Positions 1 through 8,532 of a DNA stretch of 64,000 nucleotides are shown here, piece after piece. The stretch's first letter is position 1, and every line of letters begins with the position of its first letter. Position numbers and translations under genes: made by a program. The notes under the pieces were generated by a model. The model saw nothing but the letters and a program-made list of their open reading frames with translations, made no database searches and was not told the origin of the DNA. This stretch comes from Flavipsychrobacter sp. (lineage in GTDB: Bacteria; Bacteroidota; Bacteroidia; Chitinophagales; Chitinophagaceae). The stretch covers positions 147,812 through 211,811 of the forward strand of contig JANINW010000011.1 of assembly GCA_024508935.1 (NCBI GenBank), in the 5' to 3' direction.

Positions 1-1
1 G

Positions 2-1168
2 ACAGGGCAGGACTGGAACTGGTTTTTCAACCAATGGTATATGCGCGGCGGGCACCCTGTGCTGGATATGAAATATAATTACGACGAGACAGCAAAGGAG
101 CTACAGGTAAGCGTTACACAATCTCAAAAAGATGTATACAGGCTACCTGTACAAACCTGGCTGATGTATGGAGACAAACCGGAATTAACAGAAACTATCA
201 TAGACGAAAAAACAAAGACTTTCACTTATCCATATAGAAATGGAGTAAAACCGGTAGTGCTGATAGATGCCGGTCACTGGGTGGTGGGCGAGGTCAATTA
301 CAATATGAAGCCATGGCAATGGCTGGCAGTATTTAAGCAGAGCAGTAATAATATTGTAAATAAGATGCTGGCAGTGGGAGATGCAAGAAGGAATGTAGAA
401 GATACAGCTTCGCAGGCTGTTATAGACCTTGCGCTCCAGGATAAAGAAGCCGATATACGCAGGTTAGTGCTGGAAAACCTCGGGAACCTAAATGCAAAGC
501 AATGGCAGGACAAATGGAAAACAAATGTTAGCTACCTGGCAACCAATGATGGCAATAATAAAGTGCGTGCCGCCGCGTTTGACCTGCTGAGGAAATGGAA
601 GGTAACTACGGCCAGGCAGGATATGTATGAGGCTCTGAATGATAGCTCTTATATGGTTGCAGGAGCAGCATTGAAGGGTCTTTCCATTATAGAGAAAGAT
701 ACGGCCTACCCTCTGGCAAAGAAAATGCTGCAAACTGATCCGCGTGGAGACCTGCGTGCAACATGTTGGGACATTCTTGCAGAACGAGGCAATGCTGCCG
801 ATATAGGCTTGTTTGAAAAAGAGAGCTATAATGTATATGGCCGCAGCAAAATTGATTTTGCACAAAGCTTTTCCGTGTATATGAAAAATGTAAAAGATGA
901 GAAAGCTTTAGAAAGAGCTTTGAACGCATATAGCATGCTGATAAAAACAGAAAATATACGTTCTTACCGCGGTGCAATTGGTACTTATCTATTTGATGTA
1001 GCACGGGATGAAAAAGACCGTATTAAAGAAGCCCGTACCAACCCTGAGCAACAGGAAGAAATGCGCCGGCAGGATAAGATCAAGGCTGCAATAAATGAAA
1101 TGGTAAAGGAAGAAACGGATGAGGATAATAAAAAGCAGTATGACCGCTATATGAGTATGGTATTTTAA
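2..1168 (+). CDS. M1 family aminopeptidase, C-terminal part (5' end outside window)
   Basis: The frame is open from base 2, so the gene begins before the window and only its last 388 codons are present. The first residues include WNWFFNQWYMRGGHP, which resembles the segment following the catalytic domain of M1 (gluzincin) aminopeptidases of the Bacteroidota. The rest is mostly helical and HEAT-like, with charged repeats such as DKEADIRRLVLENL, as expected of the M1 C-terminal domain. The zinc site (HExxH, GAMEN) would lie upstream and cannot be checked. The family removes N-terminal residues from peptides, often in the periplasm. The stop codon overlaps that of coaE on the other strand (1165-1168), leaving no room for a terminator. 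Confidence 0.8.
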   Translation, partial: TGQDWNWFFNQWYMRGGHPVLDMKYNYDETAKELQVSVTQSQKDVYRLPVQTWLMYGDKPELTETIIDEKTKTFTYPYRNGVKPVVLIDAGHWVVGEVNYNMKPWQWLAVFKQSSNNIVNKMLAVGDARRNVEDTASQAVIDLALQDKEADIRRLVLENLGNLNAKQWQDKWKTNVSYLATNDGNNKVRAAAFDLLRKWKVTTARQDMYEALNDSSYMVAGAALKGLSIIEKDTAYPLAKKMLQTDPRGDLRATCWDILAERGNAADIGLFEKESYNVYGRSKIDFAQSFSVYMKNVKDEKALERALNAYSMLIKTENIRSYRGAIGTYLFDVARDEKDRIKEARTNPEQQEEMRRQDKIKAAINEMVKEETDEDNKKQYDRYMSMVF

Positions 1169-1761
1169 CCGGTTTGTTTTGCCTTGGCAAGCAATAGTTG
1201 GTGCAGTTCATTTACACGCGGTATAACCGGGTAAACACCATCGTTGATGATAATATAATCGCAGCGCTTCATTTTTTCTTCCTCATCCATCTGGCTGGCT
1301 ATACGCTCCTGTACTTTTTCCAGGCTCATGCCTTCGCGTTGTACAGCGCGTTGTATACGCAAATCTTTTGGTGCAAATACACCTATCATTATGTCCATGT
1401 CCTTATAGCTGCCGCTTTCAAAAAAAATGGCTGCTTCTTTAATAACGTAAGGGGCTTTTTGCTGCTCCATCCATACCTTGCCGTATGCAATAGTAGCCGG
1501 GTGTATAAGGGCATTTAGCTGCTCTAATTTGGATGGTTCTTTAAAGACTATAGCAGCAACTTCCTGGCGGTTGAGTTTCCCATCAACATATATACCTTGA
1601 CCAAATAAGCCCTTTATAGCATTCATAAGCGCAGGATCGGAATTAACTAATTCTCTTGCAGCCAGGTCTGCATTAAAAACAGGTATGCCAAGTGCATGAA
1701 ACACCTGGCATACAATAGATTTGCCTGAACCAATGCCACCTGTTATACCTACTTTCAGCAT
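1165..1761 (-). CDS. coaE: dephospho-CoA kinase CoaE
   Basis: The 198-residue protein opens with the P-loop GITGGIGSGKS, followed by FNADLAARELV and LNALIHP, the pattern of CoaE. The enzyme phosphorylates the 3'-hydroxyl of dephospho-CoA, the last step of coenzyme A synthesis in the cytoplasm. Length is normal for the family. The frame can be extended four codons to a TTG abutting the yajC stop, but ATG at 1761 places the P-loop at the usual distance from the N-terminus, so I use it; this leaves 12 bp after yajC. It is the last gene of a nusB, DUF1573, yajC, coaE run, an order I know from other Bacteroidota. A second CoA gene, coaX, lies at 45.7 kb. Confidence 0.95.
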   Translation of the reverse strand: MLKVGITGGIGSGKSIVCQVFHALGIPVFNADLAARELVNSDPALMNAIKGLFGQGIYVDGKLNRQEVAAIVFKEPSKLEQLNALIHPATIAYGKVWMEQQKAPYVIKEAAIFFESGSYKDMDIMIGVFAPKDLRIQRAVQREGMSLEKVQERIASQMDEEEKMKRCDYIIINDGVYPVIPRVNELHQLLLAKAKQTG

Positions 1762-1773
1762 TGGAGTGCGCAA

Positions 1774-2127
1774 TTAGTTTGTTGCAGTAGCAGCAGTACC
1801 TTCGTTTTTCTTGCGGTAAGCCATGGTCATTTCCATAGACACAGCAGAACGCTCGATGGTCAGGTATTGGTTAGCGCTTACTTCTATTTTCAGAGAACCA
1901 TCGTTATTGATGTTGCGTATAGTACCGTGAATGCCGGCAGTAGTGATGATCTTTTCACCAACGCCGATGCCTTCGCCAAATTTCTTTTGTTCTTTAGCGC
2001 GTTTAGCCTGTGGGCGTATCATGAAGAAATACATAACTGCAACCATGCCGCCCATTAACAGTAGAGAGAACATTGGGCTGCCACCTGGTTGTGCCTGCAA
2101 TAAAATTGTTTGAAGATTTGTAAACAT
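1774..2127 (-). CDS. yajC: preprotein translocase subunit YajC
   Basis: This 117-residue protein has one membrane segment (about residues 18-37, including LLMGGMVAVMYFFMIRP) followed by the family hallmark RPQAKRAKEQKKF and a small soluble domain (GEKIITTAGIHGTI). YajC is an inner-membrane partner of SecDF and the Sec translocon. The ATG at 2127 is clear. It lies between the DUF1573 lipoprotein (28 bp upstream) and coaE (12 bp downstream) and is probably cotranscribed with them. Length and architecture are normal. Sequence alone does not show which Sec components it contacts here. Confidence 0.95.
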   Translation of the reverse strand: MFTNLQTILLQAQPGGSPMFSLLLMGGMVAVMYFFMIRPQAKRAKEQKKFGEGIGVGEKIITTAGIHGTIRNINNDGSLKIEVSANQYLTIERSAVSMEMTMAYRKKNEGTAATATN

Positions 2128-2155
2128 ATTTATGAATTATAAAGATTTAATGAAT

Positions 2156-2638
2156 CTAATTTTTATCCGAGGCTTTTACATCGGCCTTAATATAAAGCAT
2201 ATGTGTGCCGCGCGTAGAATTGGTGGTAATGGTAACTGATTTTTCCTGGTGACCTTGTTTGTCGGTAGAGTTGAAGCTTACCTTCATAATGCCTGATTTC
2301 CCCGGTTCGATGGGTTCGTGGGGATATTCTGGTACCGTGCACCCGCATGAGCCTAATGCGTTGTTTATGATAAGCGGATTTTTACCGTTATTGGTAAACT
2401 CAAAATCATAATAAACGGTCTCACCTTCGCGCATGGTGCCGAAGTTGTGCATGGTATCCTTAAAGTCCATGGTGGCTAGTGTATGCATCAACGCACTGTC
2501 TGTGCCATTGGCCGAAGCAGGATTACTCACCAGGTCAGTAGGCAACAGGTTCTTATCTTCTTCCTGCGGATTAACAGGCTTTTGCTCCCCGCAAGCAGCC
2601 AGCCCGATAACAAGAATTCCGAAAAGATATTTTTTCAT
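2156..2638 (-). CDS. DUF1573 lipoprotein
   Basis: The protein has 160 residues and a lipoprotein signal peptide: MKKYLFGILVIGLAAC, with the lipidated Cys at residue 16. Residues about 55-150 form a DUF1573 domain, seen in DTMHNFGTMREGETVYYDFEFTN-like spacing and the GSCGCTVPEYP signature, with an immunoglobulin-like fold expected from the family. It should sit in the periplasm anchored to a membrane. The precise role of this family is not established. It lies 9 bp after nusB and 28 bp before yajC in the same direction, a placement also seen in other Bacteroidota, which hints at a link with export or envelope housekeeping. Confidence 0.85.
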   Translation of the reverse strand: MKKYLFGILVIGLAACGEQKPVNPQEEDKNLLPTDLVSNPASANGTDSALMHTLATMDFKDTMHNFGTMREGETVYYDFEFTNNGKNPLIINNALGSCGCTVPEYPHEPIEPGKSGIMKVSFNSTDKQGHQEKSVTITTNSTRGTHMLYIKADVKASDKN

Positions 2639-2647
2639 TTTGCAAAT

Positions 2648-3589
2648 TTATGATTTACGTACCCTTTCCTGTTTGTTTATTTGGTTGGTTTTTTCCAGGT
2701 CTTTAAGAATATTATCCAGTACACCATTTACAAACTGCCCGCTTTGAGGTGTGCTGTAAAGTTTGGCTACTTCAATATACTCGTTTATGGTAACCTTAGT
2801 AGGAATAGTAGGGAAGAACAGCAATTCGCAAATACCCATGCGCAGCAACAGCAAGTCTATCAACGCCACACGTTCGCTGTCCCAATTCTTTAGTTTGGGT
2901 TCTATCAGCTCATTGCAATACTCTTCTTTATCTATGACCGTGCGCATTAATTCATGCGCATATTCCCTTTTTTCTGTTGATAATAGACTCAGGTAGTTGA
3001 TCTTTGAATTGCTTTTAAAGAAATTCTGCATCAATACAACGATCATTTCCTTATCATCTTCCCAGCCTTGCAATTCTTCAGTAAAATGTTCCTGCAAAGA
3101 CTCATTCTCAAGAATCAGTTTTTCCCATATATACTGTATGATGGCTTTTTCGCTGGCAGGTATCCTGCTTTGCTCATTAATATAAGCCTGGTATTCAGCA
3201 GATTTTACGAGTTGCTGGTATAATTTCTTTATCCACTCTTCGTCTACAAGAAAGTCTAGTTTGGCATCTTTTACTTTTTCGGCAAAGGTCTGGTTAGATA
3301 ATACCTGCCACATAAATTCGTTGGCAGCTATTTTGGTATTCACATTCAGATCTTCCGGCGTAGGCAGGTATTTGGAACCACGCAGGCGCGCGTCGGTTTC
3401 TGAGTACTGCGCTACACGAAAAGCATAAAGTATGGAAGTGGTGAACAGGTCGAGTGCACGGTTAAGTTTTTCGTTAAGAATGCCCGTGCCAATTTTTTTG
3501 CTTGCTTCACGTTCGCCGGCTTCTGTGGTGGAGTAGACTGTATATAGTGTCTGCATCACCTTTACCCGGATGTTTCTGCGGCTGATCAT
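2648..3589 (-). CDS. nusB: transcription antitermination factor NusB (long Bacteroidota form)
   Basis: The start MISRRNIRVKVMQTLYTVYS and the C-terminal block (DLLLLRMGICELLFFPTIPTKVTINEYIE-type, VNGVLDNIL) identify NusB, which with NusE binds boxA RNA during rRNA antitermination. At 313 residues it is more than twice the E. coli length of about 139. The extra part is a helical, charged insert in the N-terminal two thirds, typical of Bacteroidota NusB. The ATG at 3589 lies about 20 bp downstream of the start expected from a TATCTTTG -7 box (3616-3623), so the 5' leader is short. First gene of the nusB to coaE run. Confidence 0.93.
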   Translation of the reverse strand: MISRRNIRVKVMQTLYTVYSTTEAGEREASKKIGTGILNEKLNRALDLFTTSILYAFRVAQYSETDARLRGSKYLPTPEDLNVNTKIAANEFMWQVLSNQTFAEKVKDAKLDFLVDEEWIKKLYQQLVKSAEYQAYINEQSRIPASEKAIIQYIWEKLILENESLQEHFTEELQGWEDDKEMIVVLMQNFFKSNSKINYLSLLSTEKREYAHELMRTVIDKEEYCNELIEPKLKNWDSERVALIDLLLLRMGICELLFFPTIPTKVTINEYIEVAKLYSTPQSGQFVNGVLDNILKDLEKTNQINKQERVRKS

Positions 3590-3615
3590 ATAATAAAAGA
3601 ACCTGTTTTGCCGCG

Positions 3616-3623
3616 CAAAGATA
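3616..3623 (-). promoter_or_regulatory. Bacteroidota-type -7 box of nusB operon
   Basis: Read on the minus strand the bases are TATCTTTG, a full match to the TAnnTTTG -7 element used by the Bacteroidota primary sigma factor. It lies 27 bp before the nusB ATG. No clear TTTG -33 element is seen at 17-20 bp; a weak ATTG lies 22 bp upstream. Confidence 0.5.
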
Positions 3624-3661
3624 GCATCTTTTACCTGAATTCAGCCAATTTTGGTCTCAAT

Positions 3662-4936
3662 TTAGCTTTCCCTCCTTTGGGTAGCGTATTCCTGCGCCAT
3701 TACAGGTTCTTTAAGGGGTAAAGTCTGTTCCTGCTCGGCTTCAATTTCGTCTTTGGCATTGTCACCGCTTATGATCTTGCTATATTTTACTTTGGCCTTT
3801 AAAAAGCGCTTTTCAAATAGTTCATAAGAGATCACGGCCATTAATATGCAAAGGCCGAAGGTAATAATATAGTATATAGTATTGCTGGCTACCAGGTTAT
3901 CCGGACTCACCAGTAATCCGGCTACTTTTATTGAAATCACAATGGCCAGGTAATGGTAGAGGTACAGACCGTAAGTGATACGGCCAAGGTAGTCAAGTAT
4001 TTTATTCTCAAAGGAGATAATGGTGTTTTTATTAGCCGCAATATTTATGATAATAATGGCAAATGGAACCGCGTATAGTTCATACGTAAGGTGGGGGATA
4101 GCCACACCTTTTACTGTAATGATGGCCAGGATAATATAGGTGCCTATCTGCACATATTTATTAAAGAAGATATTAAGTATTTTCTCTTTGCGGTGATACA
4201 ATAGCCAGGCCATGATGCCACCTAAGGCCATATCATCAATGCAGAAGAACTCCCAGAAGTAATTGGCATTATCAAGGAAAGCATTTAGCGGATAATAGTA
4301 ATGCAATGCCTCCAGCGAAAAACGTATAGTAAGGTAAAAAACTATTATCCCGATAAGCGTAGCTTTCAGGTTTTTGCTGTATCGCACCAGCCATGGCCAT
4401 GTAAAGTAAAACTGTTCTTCTACACCAACCGACCATGTCTGGTCTGTAAAGGGTATAGGCGTGTGACGGAAAATAGTATCTACTACATTGGGCAGAAAGA
4501 AAATGCACAATGCCACTTTAAGCCAGAAATAATCCTGTACATGTTCCGTAAGATTAGGTATGTGCAGGAACGGGATATGAGGCAATACAAATAAGCCCAG
4601 GATAGTAATAAGATAATACACAGGCCAGATACGCAGCATACGCCTGATATAAAACTGCTTTACGCTAATGGTACCTGTATCTTCCTTTTCTTTCATCAGC
4701 AGATAAGTGATAAGGAAACCGCTCAGCACGAAAAAGAAGATAATACCCAACTTCCCGAATACGCCGCCTACAAATGAGTTAGTATAAACATTTTTTAGTC
4801 CGAAGATATGCTTGTGCTGTTCCAGGTGGTGCATGATAACACCTATAGCAGCAACGAACCGCACCCCGTTCAGGCTGGGGAAATATACCTTATTCTTAGG
4901 CATTTCGCGTATTTGCGATGCTGTGCCGGTATTCAT
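3662..4936 (-). CDS. OafA/YrhL-type membrane acyltransferase (acyltransferase family 3)
   Basis: The 424-residue protein begins with YFPSLNGVRFVAAIGVIMHH, the family 3 signature (LxGxR near the N-terminus, paired His36-His37), followed by about ten membrane segments. Members transfer acetyl or other acyl groups to sugars of O-antigen, peptidoglycan or small molecules at the inner membrane. Other visible features are the QTWSVGVEEQFYF motif, also typical of the family, and a charged C-terminal tail (about residues 385-424) rich in Glu. Substrate cannot be told from sequence; no sugar gene cluster is directly adjacent. A TATGTTTG -7 box (4962-4969) sits upstream of the ATG. Confidence 0.9.
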   Translation of the reverse strand: MNTGTASQIREMPKNKVYFPSLNGVRFVAAIGVIMHHLEQHKHIFGLKNVYTNSFVGGVFGKLGIIFFFVLSGFLITYLLMKEKEDTGTISVKQFYIRRMLRIWPVYYLITILGLFVLPHIPFLHIPNLTEHVQDYFWLKVALCIFFLPNVVDTIFRHTPIPFTDQTWSVGVEEQFYFTWPWLVRYSKNLKATLIGIIVFYLTIRFSLEALHYYYPLNAFLDNANYFWEFFCIDDMALGGIMAWLLYHRKEKILNIFFNKYVQIGTYIILAIITVKGVAIPHLTYELYAVPFAIIIINIAANKNTIISFENKILDYLGRITYGLYLYHYLAIVISIKVAGLLVSPDNLVASNTIYYIITFGLCILMAVISYELFEKRFLKAKVKYSKIISGDNAKDEIEAEQEQTLPLKEPVMAQEYATQRRES

Positions 4937-4961
4937 GGTGAAAACGTAGTGTTGTTGGGAG

Positions 4962-4969
4962 CAAACATA
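4962..4969 (-). promoter_or_regulatory. -7 box of the acyltransferase gene
   Basis: Minus-strand TATGTTTG matches TAnnTTTG and lies 26 bp before the ATG at 4936. No convincing -33 element is visible. Confidence 0.4.
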
Positions 4970-5025
4970 CTATCGGGATTAAAACCTTATTAGAATATTA
5001 ATGTGTTTTACAAGAGCTTAACATA

Positions 5026-5589
5026 TCAGGATAGTGCCTTGATGCATTCTTCCCGTATGGCCCATATTTCATCGGGTGTATAGGGTATGCCGGGGTTAGC
5101 GGAAAGCCAGTTTTGCAGGTATGCTTTATGGTAGTTTATCTTATACTCGCTTACCTGGCCGGGTGTAATGATGGTTTCTTCCAGCAGGTCGTCTATGAAG
5201 TCGTCCGGCGAAGATGTACTATTTGTACAGTCTATTATATCCTCTTCATACTTCAGGTAAACATGCGCTTCGGGTATATAATCCAATTTATGCCGGTCGA
5301 GTATACCGGCTATACGAGGTGTATTGGTTCCGTTCATTTTATACATACCCATTACCAGGTCAAATCCTTCCTGGTCGTTTTCATCGGCCAGTTGTTTTAA
5401 TAATGCGTGTTTTGTGCCGCAGGTACCGCATCCTTCACTGAATACAGTAAGCAGGTTATTCTTGTCCGTATTGCGCTTATAAGGCAGGTCTTTTACAAAC
5501 ATGGCCGCCTGCGAAAAAGTGTACAGTTCTTTGCCGAGGCAGGCGGCGGAAATGCCTTTGGAGGATTCAATCAGAAAGTCTTTATACAT
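5026..5589 (-). CDS. hypothetical protein with transglutaminase-like Cys-His-Asp layout
   Basis: I do not recognise a named family for this 187-residue soluble protein. The spacing of conserved-looking residues resembles the transglutaminase/papain-like core: SEGCGTCGTKHALL puts Cys57 at the start of a helix, IPEAHVYL puts His109 on a strand, and EDIIDCTN puts Asp120 on the next strand. In that fold these would be the catalytic triad. A second Cys (Cys54) makes a CxxC pair, which could instead bind metal or form a disulfide. There is no signal peptide, so it should be cytoplasmic. The gene stands alone between the acyltransferase and a candidate small RNA on the opposite strand. Protease, amidase or transglutaminase activity are all possible; function is inferred from layout only. 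Confidence 0.6.
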   Translation of the reverse strand: MYKDFLIESSKGISAACLGKELYTFSQAAMFVKDLPYKRNTDKNNLLTVFSEGCGTCGTKHALLKQLADENDQEGFDLVMGMYKMNGTNTPRIAGILDRHKLDYIPEAHVYLKYEEDIIDCTNSTSSPDDFIDDLLEETIITPGQVSEYKINYHKAYLQNWLSANPGIPYTPDEIWAIREECIKALS

Positions 5590-5618
5590 AGTATAATTTA
5601 AAGATAGTCAATAATATG

Positions 5619-5626
5619 TACCTTTG
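5619..5626 (+). promoter_or_regulatory. -7 box directing transcription into an intergenic hairpin
   Basis: TACCTTTG is a full match to TAnnTTTG and identical to the boxes before the ABC-F, P5C dehydrogenase and MsbA-like genes of this window. A TTTA at 5597-5600, 18 bp upstream, could be the -33 element with one mismatch. No protein gene follows on this strand; the transcript would begin near 5633 and run into the hairpins at 5649-5710. Confidence 0.5.
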
Positions 5627-5632
5627 CTTTGG

Positions 5633-5712
5633 TGCCAAACCTCAGAGATTGTAGTGGGCGCAAGCCTTTACTGCAATAACTAAATAGCCCCCGCTTATGC
5701 AGGGGCTATTAT
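5633..5712 (+). ncRNA. candidate structured small RNA (about 80 nt)
   Basis: Three elements line up in the right order: a TACCTTTG -7 box at 5619-5626, a hairpin at 5649-5676, and a strong terminator hairpin at 5683-5710 followed by a T-rich stretch. The first hairpin pairs TTGTAGT with ACTGCAA and GGGC with GCCT, has a TT bulge, and closes on GCAA, a GNRA tetraloop when read on the plus strand. No open frame of useful length lies inside. The terminator probably also serves the minus-strand exporter gene ending at 5733, so the alternative is a 5' leader of the gene starting at 5589. I do not recognise the RNA family. Confidence 0.4.
5683..5710. terminator. bidirectional intrinsic terminator
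   Basis: A 9-bp perfect stem (AATAGCCCC with GGGGCTATT) and a 10-base loop lie 22 bp past the stop of the minus-strand EmrB-like gene. T-rich sequence flanks it on the plus-strand side, so it can also end the candidate small RNA. Confidence 0.75.
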
Positions 5713-5732
5713 TTTGTGTTTCAGGTTCGTCT

Positions 5733-7313
5733 TTAATGCATTGCTTCAGCTAAGTCTACTTTTTTCTTCTTATGTCCTTTTACCATCAACACAAAAGGTA
5801 TACATATCAGGAACATCAGGCCCAGGTACAGGAATACATCCATGTACGATAATACACTGGCCTGTTTGCTCACTGTATAATCTAATATCTGGTAACCACT
5901 TTTCAAGGCTACGTCGGGTGTCATACCCTTTGCTATAAATGAATGCTGCAAACCTTGCACGCGTTGTGCTATTGCAGGATCGTTCACATCCAGGCTGCTA
6001 ACAAGATTATTGCGGTGATATAATACCTGGCGCGAAATGAAAGTGGTAATAAGGGCTATACCAAACGAACCGCCCAATTGCCGCATCATGCCGGTAAAAG
6101 CCGCTCCCTGGCCTATCTGCTGCCCTTTAAGGGTAGATAGGGAGAGTGTAGTGATAGGGATGAAAAGCATACCCATACCTATACCACGCATTATCAGCAT
6201 CCAGAAAAATGCATCAGCGCCGGTGTCGGGTGTAAGTATCTTATATCCCCAGAAGCTATATACAAAGAACAGGAACATACCACCCGCCACCAGGTATTGC
6301 TGCGGCACCCCTTTTTGCAGCAGCTGTCCTATAATAGGCATCATGAATGCAGTAGTTAAGGCAGCCGGTATCATCAATGCTCCCGACTGCTGCGCTGTCC
6401 AGCCAAGTGTAGCCTGGGTGTAAAGCGGTATGACGAAGGTAGAGCCGTACAAGCCGAAACCAAGTATGAAGGATAGTATGGTGCCTATACGCAGGTTGCC
6501 GTTTTTCAATACCCTTAGCTCCACAATAGGATTCTTGTAGGTAAGTTCTCTCCATACAAAGAAGAAGAAGGCCAGCACACTGGTGACTGTTAAGGTGACG
6601 ATAGTACTGCTGCTGAACCAGTCGTCTTCCTGGCCGCGTTCCAATACAAATTGTAAAGAACCAACAGCCGCTGCCAGCAATCCCATTCCCCACCAGTCTA
6701 TCTCTTTCCTTGATTTTTTCTCTGCATACTTAGGGCTGCGTACAAACTGCAGGGTAAGCAATGTAGCGATAACACCGATAGGAATGTTGATATAGAATAT
6801 ATAAGGCCATGAGAAGTGGTCAACTATATAACCACCTAATGGCGGGCCAAGCGTAGGGCCAATGATAACACCTAAACCGTATATAGCCTGTGCCATACCC
6901 CTCTTTTCAGGGGGATAACTTTCGGTGATAATGGTTTGCGATGTAACTAGCAGGGCACCACCACCCAAACCTTGCAGGAAGCGGAAGAAAACCAGTTCCC
7001 ATATATTGGTTGCGTTACCGCATAAGAAAGAGGATACCGTAAATATGATAATGGAAGCCGCAAAGTAGTTACGGCGGCCAAATTGCTGTGCCAGCCAGCT
7101 GGTCATAGGCACTATGATAACATTGGCAATGGCGTACGCGGTGATAACCCATGCTATCTCGTTGAGGGTAGCACCCAGGTTACCCTTCATCTCGTTAAGG
7201 GCCACGTTTACGATGGTAGTATCTACAATTTCAAGCAGGGCGCAAAAGATTGCGGTAATGGTGATGATAACCCGCCTGAAACCATATTCTACCAATGAAT
7301 TCTGATCTGTCAT
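5733..7313 (-). CDS. emrB: DHA2 family multidrug exporter (EmrB/QacA type MFS)
   Basis: The 526-residue protein has the length and 14-segment pattern of DHA2 drug:H+ antiporters. Visible motifs are LLEIVDTTIVNVAL in helix 1 (motif D1), SWLAQQFGRRNYF (motif A), and RFLQGLGGGALL followed by GPTLGPPLGGYIVDHFSWPYIFYINIPIG (motif C and the DHA2 signature). It sits in the inner membrane and would pump drugs or other amphiphiles through EmrA and TolC partners encoded just upstream. The frame extends to a TTG at 7331, but ATG at 7313 is preferred. It is the last gene of a tetR, tolC, emrA, emrB operon, 45 bp after emrA, followed by a strong terminator. The substrate is unknown. Confidence 0.92.
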   Translation of the reverse strand: MTDQNSLVEYGFRRVIITITAIFCALLEIVDTTIVNVALNEMKGNLGATLNEIAWVITAYAIANVIIVPMTSWLAQQFGRRNYFAASIIIFTVSSFLCGNATNIWELVFFRFLQGLGGGALLVTSQTIITESYPPEKRGMAQAIYGLGVIIGPTLGPPLGGYIVDHFSWPYIFYINIPIGVIATLLTLQFVRSPKYAEKKSRKEIDWWGMGLLAAAVGSLQFVLERGQEDDWFSSSTIVTLTVTSVLAFFFFVWRELTYKNPIVELRVLKNGNLRIGTILSFILGFGLYGSTFVIPLYTQATLGWTAQQSGALMIPAALTTAFMMPIIGQLLQKGVPQQYLVAGGMFLFFVYSFWGYKILTPDTGADAFFWMLIMRGIGMGMLFIPITTLSLSTLKGQQIGQGAAFTGMMRQLGGSFGIALITTFISRQVLYHRNNLVSSLDVNDPAIAQRVQGLQHSFIAKGMTPDVALKSGYQILDYTVSKQASVLSYMDVFLYLGLMFLICIPFVLMVKGHKKKKVDLAEAMH

Positions 7314-7358
7314 TAGGTTCGTTTTATGCAAAACGTGTTATAAAATATATGCTGCGTA

Positions 7359-8495
7359 TTAGTCCAGGTGCACGTCTACGTTCACGTTCATACCGGGGCG
7401 CAGTTGTTTTACCTGTTCTTCATTAGGGTTTGTAAATTCTATTTTAACAGGTACACGCTGTACTACTTTTACGAAGTTGCCCGATGCATTGTCCGGTGGC
7501 AATAGAGCAAACCTTGCACCTGTGGCAGGAGAGAATGAAGTAAGTTTTCCTTCAAAATCATGACCGGGGAAAGCGTCTACTTTTACGATTACTTTCTGTC
7601 CCACTTTCATTTTGTCCAGCTGAGTTTCTTTGAAGTTTGCAACTACCCATACTGCATCGTTGGTAACAATGCTGAAGAGTGTTTGTCCGGCCTGTATATA
7701 TTGCCCAGCCTGCAGGTTCACCTTAGAAATTTTACCATCGGCAGGGGCAGTTATAACTGTATATGACAGGTTCAGCTTGGCATTTTCTACATCGGCTTCG
7801 CGTTGTTTGATAGTAGCATTGGCCACACTTACCTGCTGTGCAGTAGCATTGCTTTGAGACGCTACAGCATTGGTTTGACGTGCGGCAGCATTTTTTTGTT
7901 CTACCAGTACCTGTAGCTGGCGTTCGGCAGTTTGTTTTTGGGCCTGTGCCTGTTCAAACTGTTGCTGGGTAATAGAATGATCTTTGATAAGATTGGCATA
8001 CCTGTTATAATCTTGTGTGGCACGCCATACATTTACTTTAGCCGCTTCTATCTGCGCGCTGATGGCTGATGTATTGGCTTCAGACGTAGCAATATTTGCC
8101 TGCGATGCCGAAGTAGTGGCTTCTGCTACTGTAAGTCCGCTTTTTGCGGCCAGTAAAGCTGCTTCAGCCTGTTCCAGTTTTATAGCCAGGTCACGGCCGT
8201 CTAATACCAGCAAGGTATCTCCTTTCTTTACCATCTGGTTGTCTTTCACTTTTATTTCGGCTATATAACCGGATACGCGGGGTATAGCCGGGCTGATGTT
8301 TGCATCTATTTGTGCATCATCTGTTTCTTCGTGGTGTTGTGCGTGTATATATTTGCTGATACCAAAAGTACCGCCAACGGCTACCAGCAAGCCCAATACT
8401 ATTGCAAACCTTTTATTGGTCTTTTTAGGTTCGGGGTGATGTTCCTGGTGAGTGGTATGATTTGCTTTCTTCATTTCTGCAGTATTATTTTCCAT
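7359..8495 (-). CDS. emrA: EmrA/HlyD-type membrane fusion protein
   Basis: This 378-residue periplasmic adaptor has a short cytoplasmic His-rich N-terminus, one membrane segment (about residues 28-48), then the biotinyl-lipoyl half motif ISPAIPRVSGYIAEIKVKDN and LLVLDGRD. A long Ala/Gln-rich coiled-coil hairpin (about residues 105-235) follows, then the second lipoyl half with VITAPADGKISKVNLQAGQ and a beta-barrel region. It would connect the EmrB-like pump to the TolC-like channel. The gene lies 37 bp after tolC and 45 bp before emrB. The coiled coil is rich in repeated ASQ/ATS units. Confidence 0.92.
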   Translation of the reverse strand: MENNTAEMKKANHTTHQEHHPEPKKTNKRFAIVLGLLVAVGGTFGISKYIHAQHHEETDDAQIDANISPAIPRVSGYIAEIKVKDNQMVKKGDTLLVLDGRDLAIKLEQAEAALLAAKSGLTVAEATTSASQANIATSEANTSAISAQIEAAKVNVWRATQDYNRYANLIKDHSITQQQFEQAQAQKQTAERQLQVLVEQKNAAARQTNAVASQSNATAQQVSVANATIKQREADVENAKLNLSYTVITAPADGKISKVNLQAGQYIQAGQTLFSIVTNDAVWVVANFKETQLDKMKVGQKVIVKVDAFPGHDFEGKLTSFSPATGARFALLPPDNASGNFVKVVQRVPVKIEFTNPNEEQVKQLRPGMNVNVDVHLD

Positions 8496-8532
8496 AACGC
8501 TTTATTATAAGAGTGGTAGTGTACTTAATTGA

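Noticed and set aside
5640..5712. tRNA or tmRNA gene in the intergenic hairpins
   Set aside because: No T-loop sequence, no acceptor stem pairing and only two hairpins.
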